The position numbers and the translations under genes are program-made. The notes under the pieces were generated by a model. It did no database searches, was not told the DNA's origin, and was given only the letters and a program-made list of their open reading frames with translations. Shown here in pieces: positions 33,729-45,257 of a stretch of DNA of 64,000 nt; the first letter of the stretch is position 1; each line of letters opens with the position of its first letter. This DNA comes from Saccharospirillum salsuginis. GTDB taxonomy: Bacteria > Pseudomonadota > Gammaproteobacteria > Pseudomonadales > Natronospirillaceae. The DNA is taken from assembly GCF_014651855.1 (NCBI RefSeq), contig NZ_BMXR01000002.1, positions 473,867 through 537,866 on the forward strand. Reading direction: 5' to 3'.

Positions 33729-34571
33729 TCAACGGTCGATCTGGATGTTGTCGATCAAACGGGCCTTGCCCAGGAAAGCCGCGGCAAGGATGACCAGTTC
33801 GCGGTCGTCCTCGGTGGCCGGTTCCAGGTCCAGTCGGCGGCTGATGTTGAAATAATCCGGGGTAAAACCGGCCTGGGTCAGGGCTTCCTTGGCCTGGCGC
33901 GTCAATTGGGCGAAGTGCGTGTCACCGCCTTCGATGGCCGCCTTGGTCTGCTTGAGAATGCGGTAGAGCTGCGGTGCTCGTTCGCGCTCGTCGGAGGTCA
34001 GGTAGTTGTTGCGCGAGCTGTGGGCGAGGCCGTCGTCGGCCCGGCCGGTGTCGACGCCGACCATCCGGATGGGCAGAAACAGGTTGTCGACCATGGTTTT
34101 CAGGACAGTGAATTGCTGGAAGTCCTTGAGGCCGAACACGGCAGCGTCTGGCTGTACCTGGTTGAACAGTTTGAGGACGATGGTGGCGACGCCGACGAAG
34201 TGCCCTGGGCGGCTGGCGCCGCAGTGCAGGGTGGTGATTTTCTTGACTTCGACCCGGGTGAGGTCCGGCTCGGGGTACATGATGGCGTTGTTGGGGGTGT
34301 AGAGCAGGTGGCAGCCTTCGGCGATGAGCTTTTTTTTGTCTTCCTCGAGGGTGCGCGGGTAGCCGGAGAGGTCTTCGTTTTCGCCGAACTGGGTCGGGTT
34401 GATGAAGATGGAGGCGACGACGATGTCGGCTTCGCGCCGGGCCTGGTCGACCAGTTTCATGTGGCCTTCGTGGAGGTTGCCCATGGTGGGGACGAAGGCG
34501 ACGGTCTTGTTGCCCGCTCTGAGATCATTCAGGTTGGCACGAAGGTCTTCTAAGGTGGCTACGGTTTTCAT
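33729..34571 (-). CDS. panC: Pantothenate synthetase PanC
   Basis: PanC joins pantoate and beta-alanine with ATP. The 280 residues show VPTMGNLHEGHMKLV (the HIGH-like nucleotide site), SIFINPTQFGENEDL and the KMSKS-like region DDGLAHSSRNNYL. I start at ATG 34571. The open frame continues to 34718, but those codons translate the family A repeat between panB and panC and give MDVFTATQEG, which is not part of the enzyme. Confidence 0.96.
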   Translation of the reverse strand: MKTVATLEDLRANLNDLRAGNKTVAFVPTMGNLHEGHMKLVDQARREADIVVASIFINPTQFGENEDLSGYPRTLEEDKKKLIAEGCHLLYTPNNAIMYPEPDLTRVEVKKITTLHCGASRPGHFVGVATIVLKLFNQVQPDAAVFGLKDFQQFTVLKTMVDNLFLPIRMVGVDTGRADDGLAHSSRNNYLTSDERERAPQLYRILKQTKAAIEGGDTHFAQLTRQAKEALTQAGFTPDYFNISRRLDLEPATEDDRELVILAAAFLGKARLIDNIQIDR

Positions 34572-34612
34572 GGTGTTCTTTCCCAGGCTTGTTTGAATGG
34601 TGCCGTGAACCC

Positions 34613-34725
34613 GTGCCGGATGTCGGGTAACGCCCTCCTGGGTCGCCGTGAATACATCCATGTAGGCTCGGCGGCAGCATCCCTGCTGCCCACGTCCCTG
34701 GAGTGCCTTACCCGACACCCGGCAC
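34613..34725 (+). repeat. Three-stem intergenic repeat, family A, copy 4
   Basis: Outer arms of 30 bases with four differences; inner hairpins TACATCCATGTA and GGCAGCATCCCTGCTGCC. It lies inside the panB-panC gap, so it is probably part of a transcript. Confidence 0.87.
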
Positions 34726-34808
34726 TAGCCATGGTCGCCAAATCTATTGCAGTGTCCCACTCGTCACCTCGCGCTAGCCCCGGGTGTCGGTGGCACTGCT
34801 TCGTCGTA

Positions 34809-35606
34809 CTAGTCGAAACAGTGTTCCGCCGCCGGAAACGCCCCGCTTTGGACGTCGTCGATAAAGGCTGTCACTGCATTTTCGAGGGTGTTGGGTTCGG
34901 CCATGTAGTTCTTGACGAATTTGGGCAGTCGGTTCTGGTTGAAACCGAGCATGTCGTAGCTGACGAGGACCTGACCGTCAGTGCTGGGGCCGGCGCCGAT
35001 GCCGATGACGGGGACGTGGACGGCTTCGGTGATGGCGCGGGCGAGGTCGGAGGGGACGCATTCCAGCAGGAGTATGTCCGCGCCGGCGTCGCTGAGGGCC
35101 ATGGCGTCGTTGATCATTTGCTGGGCGGCGTCCTGGTCGCGGCCCTGGACCTTGAATCCGCCGAATTTGTTGACGGACTGGGGAGTGAGGCCGAGGTGGA
35201 CGCAGGTGGGGATGCCGGCCCGGCCGAGGGCGATGACGCTGTCGCAGAGCCAGGCGCCACCTTCGAGTTTGACCATGTGGGCGCCGGCGCGCATGAGGCG
35301 TCCGGAGTTCTCCTGGCATTGGTCGAGGTTGGCGTAGCTGTTGAACGGCAGGTCGGCCATGATCAGGGCGCCCTGGTTGCCGCGGGTTACGGCGGCGGTG
35401 TGGTAGACCATGTCGTCCATGGTGACGGGCAGGGTGGTGTCCTGGCCCTGGATGACGTTCCCGAGGGAGTCGCCGACCAGCAATACGTCAACGCCAAGCT
35501 TTGAGAAGCAGTGGGCGAAGGAGGCGTCGTAGGCGGTGAGGACGGTGAACTTCTTTCCTTCGGCAACCTGTTTTTGGATGGTTGCGACGGTTTTGGTGTT
35601 GGCCAT
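34809..35606 (-). CDS. panB: 3-methyl-2-oxobutanoate hydroxymethyltransferase PanB
   Basis: PanB makes ketopantoate, the first committed step to pantothenate and CoA. The 265 residues carry LTAYDASFAHCFSKLGVDVLLVGDSLG (metal site in VGDSLG), MADLPFNSY, VKLEGG and VHLGLTPQSV, and the catalytic glutamate in LLECVPSDLA. It follows folK by about 100 bases; folK, panB and panC share the direction of pcnB. Confidence 0.97.
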   Translation of the reverse strand: MANTKTVATIQKQVAEGKKFTVLTAYDASFAHCFSKLGVDVLLVGDSLGNVIQGQDTTLPVTMDDMVYHTAAVTRGNQGALIMADLPFNSYANLDQCQENSGRLMRAGAHMVKLEGGAWLCDSVIALGRAGIPTCVHLGLTPQSVNKFGGFKVQGRDQDAAQQMINDAMALSDAGADILLLECVPSDLARAITEAVHVPVIGIGAGPSTDGQVLVSYDMLGFNQNRLPKFVKNYMAEPNTLENAVTAFIDDVQSGAFPAAEHCFD

Positions 35607-35713
35607 GTTCGCTCGCTCTGTTCTCGCGGTGGAGGCGAATGGTTGCCATTTGGTGGGGGTAAGTCAAGTTGGAGGTGGGGTTTGAGGGTGTGATCGGGTG
35701 TCAGTTTTGAGGT

Positions 35714-36196
35714 TCAGGCAATAATGGGGGTGATGGCCTGGTCAGCTACCTTGGAGAACCAATCTGTGACGGGCTTTCCCTGAATGGCCGCCGTCGGATC
35801 GAGGTCGGCCAATGGCACCAGCACGAACGCTCGCTCTTGGGCCCGGGGATGCGGCAGGGTGAGTTCGGGGTCGTTCTGGATCCGGTCGCCGTAGAGGATG
35901 ATGTCGAGGTCGAGTGTGCGCGGTCCCCAGCGTTCGAGGCGTACTCGACCAAAATCCTGTTCAATGCGCTGTAGGGCGTGCAACAGATCGTAAGGGGCGA
36001 GCCGGGTATCGATTTGGCAGACGGCGTTGAGAAAGTCGGGCTGGTCGGGCGGGCCGCCGATGGGGGCAGTGCGGTACCAGCGAGAAGTCTGTTCCAGGGT
36101 GGTGTCGGGGAGCCCGTCGATGGCATCGAGGGCTCCGCTCAGGTGGTCTTCGGGGACTCCGAGGTTACTGCCGAGCGCGATGTAGGCCCGGGTCAC
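35714..36196 (-). CDS. folK: 6-hydroxymethyl-dihydropterin pyrophosphokinase FolK
   Basis: The 160-residue enzyme activates the pterin for dihydropteroate synthase. The full set of family motifs is present: YIALGSNLG, FLNAVCQIDT, RVRLERWGPRTLDLDIILYGD with both aspartates, and LPHPRAQERAFVLVPLADL with the ATP-binding histidine and arginine. The start is GTG 36196, overlapping the pcnB stop as GTGA; the frame extends upstream only inside pcnB. It is the more canonical of the two FolK homologues here. Confidence 0.95.
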   Translation of the reverse strand: MTRAYIALGSNLGVPEDHLSGALDAIDGLPDTTLEQTSRWYRTAPIGGPPDQPDFLNAVCQIDTRLAPYDLLHALQRIEQDFGRVRLERWGPRTLDLDIILYGDRIQNDPELTLPHPRAQERAFVLVPLADLDPTAAIQGKPVTDWFSKVADQAITPIIA

Positions 36197-37536
36197 GGTT
36201 GGTCCTCGGTGGGTGCGCGCCGGCGACGGCGTCGTCTTGGTCGTTTGGGGCTGGCATCCTTGGCCATGGTGGCGCGTTTGTCGGGGTTTTGTTCCTGGTA
36301 GTCGGTCCACCATTGGGCCAGGTCGCCGAGCTTCTCGCCGGCGCTGTCGCGCAGCAGCAGGAAGTCGTAGGCGGCACGGAAGCGCGGGTGGCCGAGCAGT
36401 TGTTCGGCGCGTTTGGGCGTCCGCTTGGGCAGGCGCAATTGCAGTTCCCAGATCTCCTTCATGGGGATGGAGAAGCGCTTGGGGATGGCGATGCTGCGGA
36501 CCTGGTTGCTGACGACCTGGGACATGGCCTGCTGCCAGGCCGGCTGTTCGGGCGTACCCATGTCGATGCGGTGTTCGGCGTCCTCGCGCACGGCCGGCCA
36601 GAGCAGGGCGGCGTAGAGGAAGGCGGGGGTGACCGGTTTGCCCCGGTTGATGCGGTCGTCGGTGTTGATCAAAGCCTGTTCGATAAAGCCTTCGAAGTAG
36701 CGGTCGCTGTCGATCTTGAGCGCGGCGAAGGTTTCGGGGAACAGGGGTTCGACCAGGTTGTATTCGCGCATCTTCCGCCAGGTGGACAGGCCGTGCCCGG
36801 ACATGAGCATTTTCAGCACTTCGTCGAACAGGCGTGCCGGAGCCACGTGGCTGAGCAGGGGGGCCAGCTCGGGGATGCAGTTACAGGTGGCCGGGTCGAT
36901 GTCGAAATCCAGTTTGGCGGCGAAGCGCAGGGCTCGCATCATGCGGACCGGGTCTTCGCGGTAGCGGGTTTCCGGGTCGCCGATGATGCGCAGGATGCGG
37001 TTATCGAGGTCGGTCAGACCGGTGCCGTAGGCCTGGAGGCTGAAATCCTTGGGGGTGTAGTACAGGGCGTTGACGGTGAAGTCGCGCCGTTCGGCGTCTT
37101 CTTCGAGGCTGCCGTAGACGTTGTCGCGCAGCAGCAACCCTTCGTCGGACTGTTTTTGCTGGTTGGGGTCGGCTTCGCCGTCGTCGGCGCGTCCACGGAA
37201 GGTGGTGACTTCGATGATTTCGCGGCCAAAGGTGACGTGGACAATGCGGAAGCGGCGGCCGATCAGCCGGGAGTTGCTGAACAGTTTGCGGACTTGTTCG
37301 GGGGTGGCGTCAGTGGCGACGTCGAAGTCCTTGGGTTTCAGGCCGAGTTGCAGGTCCCGTACGCAGCCGCCGACCAGGTAGCCTTCGTAGCCGGCGTTTT
37401 GCAGGCGATAGAGGACCTTGAGGGCGTTGTGGCTGATGTCCTTACGGGAGATGCTGTGTTTGTCCCGAGGGATGGATACCAGAGCGGAGCCGTTCGCTCT
37501 CTGGGGTAACCAGCGTTTGATCCATTCCACTACCAT
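36193..37536 (-). CDS. pcnB: Poly(A) polymerase I PcnB
   Basis: PcnB adds 3' poly(A) tails that mark RNA for decay. The 447 residues contain YLVGGCVRDLQLGLKPKDFDVATDATPEQV in outline (nucleotidyltransferase site with DFD), RIVHVTFGREIIEVTTFRG, RRDFTVNALYY and EDPVRMMRALRFAAKLDF. The C-terminus is very basic (PKRPRRRRRRRAP), a usual RNA-binding tail. It is preceded by the small-RNA gene and cbrB, the order found in Pseudomonas, and followed by folK. Confidence 0.96.
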   Translation of the reverse strand: MVVEWIKRWLPQRANGSALVSIPRDKHSISRKDISHNALKVLYRLQNAGYEGYLVGGCVRDLQLGLKPKDFDVATDATPEQVRKLFSNSRLIGRRFRIVHVTFGREIIEVTTFRGRADDGEADPNQQKQSDEGLLLRDNVYGSLEEDAERRDFTVNALYYTPKDFSLQAYGTGLTDLDNRILRIIGDPETRYREDPVRMMRALRFAAKLDFDIDPATCNCIPELAPLLSHVAPARLFDEVLKMLMSGHGLSTWRKMREYNLVEPLFPETFAALKIDSDRYFEGFIEQALINTDDRINRGKPVTPAFLYAALLWPAVREDAEHRIDMGTPEQPAWQQAMSQVVSNQVRSIAIPKRFSIPMKEIWELQLRLPKRTPKRAEQLLGHPRFRAAYDFLLLRDSAGEKLGDLAQWWTDYQEQNPDKRATMAKDASPKRPRRRRRRRAPTEDQP

Positions 37537-37633
37537 GGTGATTGTTGTGTCTCGCTTTGGTTCGAAAGCGCGCAGTTTAGCGGAAGAGGCTCGGATTCTC
37601 TACGTTCGTGGGGTATGACCTGTGGCTTAACCC

Positions 37634-37749
37634 GTGTGGACTGCCAGGAGAGTCTCTTCCGGGGACCGCTGTGAACCCATCCATGGGCGCTTAGCTTCGG
37701 CATCCATGCCTCAGATGTCCCTTCCAAAGCACCCCCTGGCCGCCCACAC
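37634..37749 (+). repeat. Three-stem intergenic repeat, family A, copy 5 (worn)
   Basis: The ends GTGTGG and CCACAC-like pairing survive, but the rest of the outer arms has many mismatches. The inner hairpins CCCATCCATGGG and GGCATCCATGCC are intact. It lies about 100 bases before pcnB. Confidence 0.7.
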
Positions 37750-37800
37750 TAGCCATTCGTGGTAGCACCGGTACAAAGCCATCAATCACATACATAGTTC

Positions 37801-37862
37801 GTAGGTCGGAATGGTACGTCTGGTTCGGCACCCCGGTCTCGGTAGCCGCAGGCGTAATCCGG
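37801..37862. repeat. C-family repeat variant (copy 4)
   Basis: It starts GTAGGTCGGAATGGTACGTC and ends GCGTAATCCGG, with CGGCACCCCGGTCTCGG between. The same 60-base unit is present inverted at 57346-57406. Confidence 0.65.
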
Positions 37863-37929
37863 CTTGGGTGTAAAAAACCCATTGGAGGTACAAGCGAGAG
37901 GGGCAAAGCGGGAAAACTGGGAGGTTAAA

Positions 37930-38184
37930 GACGAGCAAGCCGGCTCGGGGCCGGCTCTTAGCAGCATGACTACAGGAATGTGGGCTTATTCTTCTTGTTG
38001 TTTGTTATTGCGCTTTTTATTTAGTTGCTTTTTTTCTTGTTGTTATTGTTCTTCTTCTTGTTCTTTTTATTCTTCAATACATTGCCCGGTTTTGGTGATG
38101 CTACCCCCTTGTTTTTGTTTTTGGGCGGGGGTGCTTTTTTAGTGGCCCGTTGTTGTTTTTGTTGAGGGCCGTTCCTGCATTGCG
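37930..38184 (-). ncRNA. crcZ: CrcZ-like Hfq/Crc-sequestering small RNA
   Basis: A predicted RNA of about 255 bases between cbrB and pcnB, where Pseudomonas has crcZ. The transcript is rich in AAnAAnAA motifs, the sequence bound by Hfq with Crc. One uninterrupted run spans 38034-38065 (AAGAACAAGAAGAAGAAC and on). Others are at 37986-38009, 38111-38121 and 38150-38163. Two lie in hairpin loops, one closed by GGCCC/GGGCC. In Pseudomonas such RNAs titrate Hfq-Crc and relieve catabolite repression. A sigma-54 promoter lies 10 bases before the predicted 5' end. The 3' end is uncertain. Confidence 0.75.
37938..37956 (-). terminator. Candidate terminator of the CrcZ-like RNA
   Basis: AGCCGGC and GCCGGCT form a perfect 7-base stem with a 5-base loop. 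The following minus-strand bases (TGCTCGTCTTT) are only partly T-rich, so termination may be weak or lie further on. Confidence 0.45.
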
Positions 38185-38193
38185 CGCTTATGA

Positions 38194-38210
38194 TTGCAGG
38201 TGGTGTGCCA
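38194..38210 (-). promoter_or_regulatory. Sigma-54 (RpoN) promoter for the CrcZ-like RNA
   Basis: On the minus strand the sequence TGGCACACCACCTGCAA has GG at -25/-24 (38208-38209) and GC at -13/-12 (38196-38197), exactly the spacing of TGGCAC-N5-TTGCA. Transcription should start near 38184. CbrB, encoded just upstream, is a sigma-54 activator. Confidence 0.8.
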
Positions 38211-38284
38211 GAAATAGAAAATCCTTTAAAAACAATAAGTTATAAAGGTGTGGTTAATCTGTAAACAGTTGGTAAACGGGCTCT

Positions 38285-38425
38285 TGTTACCTAAGGTGTC
38301 AGGCTTGTTACGAATGTTTGGGGTTTGTTACGTAACAGGTTGGGGCTGGCGGGGAATGACGGTGTTACGACGGCAGAATAAGTGTTACCGGCGAATGTGC
38401 GGTTAGCGGTAACAACGTCTGTTAT
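38285..38425. promoter_or_regulatory. Array of TGTTAC motifs, probable CbrB activator sites
   Basis: TGTTAC occurs at 38285, 38306, 38326, 38363 and 38383, and its complement GTAACA at 38332 and 38409; a TGTTAT is at 38420. The unit at 38326-38337 is the perfect palindrome TGTTACGTAACA. Spacings of 20-21 bases place neighbours on one face of the helix, and TGTTAC-N20-GTAACA occurs twice. The array is about 100-240 bases upstream of the sigma-54 start, the usual distance for enhancer-binding activators. Confidence 0.7.
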
Positions 38426-38615
38426 CGGGTTCTGAGTGGGTTGGACCGGTCGTTTGGGCCGGTTCCCCGGTGTCGGTTGTGCGCGACTGTTTGGTTCTGC
38501 CTGCCAACAGCGGGATTGTCCGATAACCACGGGAGAGGCCGGGGGGATGTTTGATTAGGAACCTGCGGACCGACCGAAGCGTCGGCCGATCCAACCTACC
38601 CGCCAGCCGTGAGGT

Positions 38616-40061
<1,446 letters not shown>

Positions 40062-40185
40062 GGATCGCCTCCGTCACCGCAGCGTCCGCATGGGGGCGCA
40101 TCGGTGTTGGGTTTACGTCTTGGCTCGGGGCCGGAACCCCGTCACTGCGTCGTGGCGCTCGCCAACGGCGGACACTCACGCACAC

Positions 40186-43133
<2,948 letters not shown>

Positions 43134-43137
<4 letters not shown>

Positions 43138-43301
43138 CGCTTGCTCCTCAGGTATTCCGCCAGGCCGTTGATGAGGATGAGGGTGGCCCAGATGAGGAAC
43201 GGGAGGATCCAAGCGGTCGGACTGCCGTTCAGTTCGAGGGTGAACGGTAACAGGAGGTAGACCGGCATGATCAGCAGTTTAAGCAGTAGCGACAGGGACA
43301 T
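43134..43301 (-). CDS. cbrX: CbrX-like small membrane protein
   Basis: A 55-residue protein starting MSLSLLLKLLIMPVYLLLPF, with two hydrophobic segments (LLLKLLIMPVYLLLPF and WILPFLIWATLILINGL) and a basic end EYLRSKR. Its TGA overlaps the cbrA start (ATGATG), so translation is probably coupled. A short gene named cbrX is known before cbrA in Pseudomonas putida; similarity of position and size supports the name. Function is unknown; an accessory subunit of the transporter domain is an inference. Confidence 0.8.
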
Positions 43302-43330
43302 GGTTGGGTCGGGTTACAATGCGGGCGTCA

Positions 43331-43346
43331 TGTTACTGTGTGTTAG
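43331..43346. promoter_or_regulatory. Tandem TGTTAC-like motifs before cbrX
   Basis: TGTTAC and TGTTAG stand 4 bases apart, about 30 bases upstream of the cbrX start. The half-site is the one repeated before the CrcZ-like RNA. Their closeness to the start codon would suit repression or overlap with a promoter I cannot define. Confidence 0.3.
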
Positions 43347-43409
43347 CGGCTTTGGTAAGGTTTTGGTTTGTGCCCGTGGTTCGTTGATTGGAATTGTGCC
43401 TGGGTCCGC

Positions 43410-43518
43410 GCCCGGTGGCGGGGGAGGTCTCCAGGGGTCGCCGTAAATACATCCATGTAGGCTAGACGGCGGCATCCATGCCGCCGACTCCCCCTGGAGA
43501 CCTCCCCCGCCACCGGGC
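43410..43518 (+). repeat. Three-stem intergenic repeat, family A, copy 6 (perfect arms)
   Basis: The outer arms 43410-43437 and 43491-43518 are perfectly complementary over 28 bases. Inner hairpins are TACATCCATGTA and GGCGGCATCCATGCCGCC. This is the best-preserved copy and a good reference for the family. Confidence 0.9.
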
Positions 43519-43542
43519 ACTCGCAACTATGCCCCTGGACTC

Positions 43543-43564
43543 CGTAGGGTGGGCACCGCCCACC
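43543..43564. repeat. GTAGGGTGGGC repeat, family D, single unit
   Basis: CGTAGGGTGGGCACCGCCCACC: a short palindromic unit (GGTGGGC/GCCCACC) also found at 55555-55669 and 63504-63636 as inverted pairs. Confidence 0.65.
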
Positions 43565-43586
43565 AGAGAAGGCTGAATAGTGATGA

Positions 43587-43704
43587 GTAGGTTGGATTAG
43601 ATCCGAAGGATCGTAATCCAACAATTCAGGCCGTGAGCAAGGATCCGGCAATAAGGTATTCGCTTAATGTCGGATTACGACCCTTCGGGTCTAATTCGAC
43701 CTAC
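43587..43704. repeat. GTAGGTTGGATTA inverted repeat, family C, copy 2
   Basis: It starts GTAGGTTGGATTAGATCCG and ends GTCTAATTCGACCTAC. It contains GATCCGAAGGATC and CCCTTCGGG hairpins. It ends 14 bases after the stop codon of the HD-GYP regulator gene. Confidence 0.75.
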
Positions 43705-43718
43705 TCGTTAACCTACCC

Positions 43719-45257
43719 TTACCGATCCGGAAACTGCGCCTTGATGTCCGCAATCTCATCCCACCGCTCCATCAACAAATCCACAAGATCGGGATCGAAG
43801 TGCGCGCCGCGTTCTTTCTGGAACAAGGCTTTCACTTGATCCAGCGACCAGGCGTCCTTGTAACAACGGCGACTGCTGAGGGCGTCGAAGACGTCGGCGA
43901 TGGCGGTGATGCGCCCGGCCAGGCTGATGTCGGTGCCGGCAAGTCCGTTGGGATAGCCTTTGCCGTCCCAGCGTTCGTGGTGGTCGAGGGCGATTTGCGC
44001 ACCGGTGCATAGGATGGGTTTGTCGGACTGGTGGAGCATGTCGTAGCCGTGTTGGGCGTGGGTCTGCATGATGGCCCATTCATCGGGGTCGAGCGGTCCG
44101 GGTTTGTTGAGGACGGCGTCGGGGATGGCGATTTTACCGAGGTCGTGCAGCGGGGCGGCTTCGCGGATAAGGACGGCCTGGTGTTGGCTGAGACCGCTCG
44201 CTTTGGCGAGGATGTAGCTGATTTCGGCGACGCGGCGCAGGTGTTGGCCGGTTTCGCGTGAGCGGTGTTCGACGGCGTCGCCGAGGATGAAGACGATTTC
44301 GCGCTGGCTGTCTTCGAGTTCGGTGCGCAGCGAGAGATTCTCGAAAGCGGTGAGGGCGTTCTGGCAGAACACTTCGAGCAGGTGCTTCTCCATGGCGTTG
44401 CGCGCGGTGAGGCCTTTCAGGTAGAGCAGGCTCAGATGCAGTTCGCTGGAGCGGTAGAGACAGAAATAGCCGCTGTCGAGGTGTTGGGCGTGAAAACCGG
44501 TTTCGACGCCGGCGATAAAGGCGTGGGCGCTGTCCGGTAACAGGTCGGTGACGGCCTTGCCGATGTCGTGTTGGTAGGTTCCGGTGCCGGCGACGACGGT
44601 GAGCCGGCCGGATTCTTCGTGCGCGGCGACGCCTTCGCATTGGGCGTAGAGGGCGTCTTCGTCGGGCGCGAGGATGGCGGAGATCTGTTCGAGAATGCCC
44701 CGGGCGAAGTCCTGGACGAAGGTTTTCTGTTGCAGTTGGGTGGAGGCGAGCAGGATACGCTCCAGCCCCTGCCGGTTGCGTTCCAAAGCCAGGATGTCGC
44801 GGTAGCTGCGCAGGCAGGAGTAGAGCAGGGTATGCAGTTTTCCGCGGGTCAGCTCGGTTTTTTCCTTGTAGTCGTTGATGTCGTAGTCGGCGATGATGGT
44901 TTCTTCCGGCGCCTGGCCGGGCTGTCCGGTGCGCAGGACGATGCGCACAAAGGTGTTGCGCAGTTCGTCGCGGATCTTCGGCACCATGTCGAGACCGGCG
45001 TGGTCGCTTTCCATGACGACATCGAGCAGGCACAGCGCGACATCCGGGTGTTTGCGGATCATGTCCAGCCCTTCCTGCGCACTGTGACTGTGCAGGAAGA
45101 CGAGAGGGCGGCCGTCGAACTGAAAGTTGCGCAGGGCCAGTTTGGTGATGGTGTGCACTTCCTCGTCGTCGTCGACGATCAGGATCTTCCAGGGGATCTG
45201 TGTCTGTTGCTCGGCGCGACTGTCCTGTTCGTCGGCGAAAATCAGTTCGTCACTCAT
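43719..45257 (-). CDS. Response regulator with DUF3369 and HD-GYP c-di-GMP phosphodiesterase domains
   Basis: A 512-residue protein: receiver (about 22-145, phospho-acceptor D79), DUF3369 (about 170-330) and HD-GYP (about 335-505). The HD-GYP motifs are complete: APLHDLGKIAIPD, HAQHGYDML, HHERWDGKGYPNGLAG and ITAIADVFDALSSRR. It should hydrolyse c-di-GMP under control of the kinase encoded just upstream, whose stop overlaps this start as ATGA. Orn at 14.8 kb would remove the pGpG product. The signal and output are unknown. Confidence 0.94.
   Translation of the reverse strand: MSDELIFADEQDSRAEQQTQIPWKILIVDDDEEVHTITKLALRNFQFDGRPLVFLHSHSAQEGLDMIRKHPDVALCLLDVVMESDHAGLDMVPKIRDELRNTFVRIVLRTGQPGQAPEETIIADYDINDYKEKTELTRGKLHTLLYSCLRSYRDILALERNRQGLERILLASTQLQQKTFVQDFARGILEQISAILAPDEDALYAQCEGVAAHEESGRLTVVAGTGTYQHDIGKAVTDLLPDSAHAFIAGVETGFHAQHLDSGYFCLYRSSELHLSLLYLKGLTARNAMEKHLLEVFCQNALTAFENLSLRTELEDSQREIVFILGDAVEHRSRETGQHLRRVAEISYILAKASGLSQHQAVLIREAAPLHDLGKIAIPDAVLNKPGPLDPDEWAIMQTHAQHGYDMLHQSDKPILCTGAQIALDHHERWDGKGYPNGLAGTDISLAGRITAIADVFDALSSRRCYKDAWSLDQVKALFQKERGAHFDPDLVDLLMERWDEIADIKAQFPDR

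Larger units (their letters stand above)
37537..38615. other. 1079-base gap between pcnB and cbrB
   Basis: The gap contains a worn family A copy, half a C repeat, the CrcZ-like RNA gene, its sigma-54 promoter and its TGTTAC array, listed separately. The plus-strand open frame at 37864-38142 is merely antisense to the RNA. Positions 38211-38280 are AT-rich and separate the promoter from the activator sites. Confidence 0.75.
43302..43718. other. 417-base gap between cbrX and the HD-GYP regulator gene
   Basis: Besides the TGTTAC pair near cbrX it consists of a family A copy, a half D repeat and a C repeat. A 102-codon frame at 43343-43651 runs through these repeats and is not a gene. Confidence 0.7.

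Noticed and set aside
34572..34718. N-terminal extension of panC by 49 codons (peptide containing MDVFTATQEG)
   Set aside because: These codons translate a family A repeat. PanC proteins begin at MKTVATLEDL, and the same peptide appears wherever the repeat is read in that frame.
37864..38142. 92-codon plus-strand frame rich in cysteine, serine and phenylalanine
   Set aside because: Its composition comes from the TTn triplets that are antisense to the CrcZ-like RNA; gene order and promoter favour the RNA.
43343..43651. 102-codon minus-strand frame between cbrX and the HD-GYP regulator gene
   Set aside because: It runs through a family A and a C repeat and has no family resemblance, signal or ribosome-binding site.
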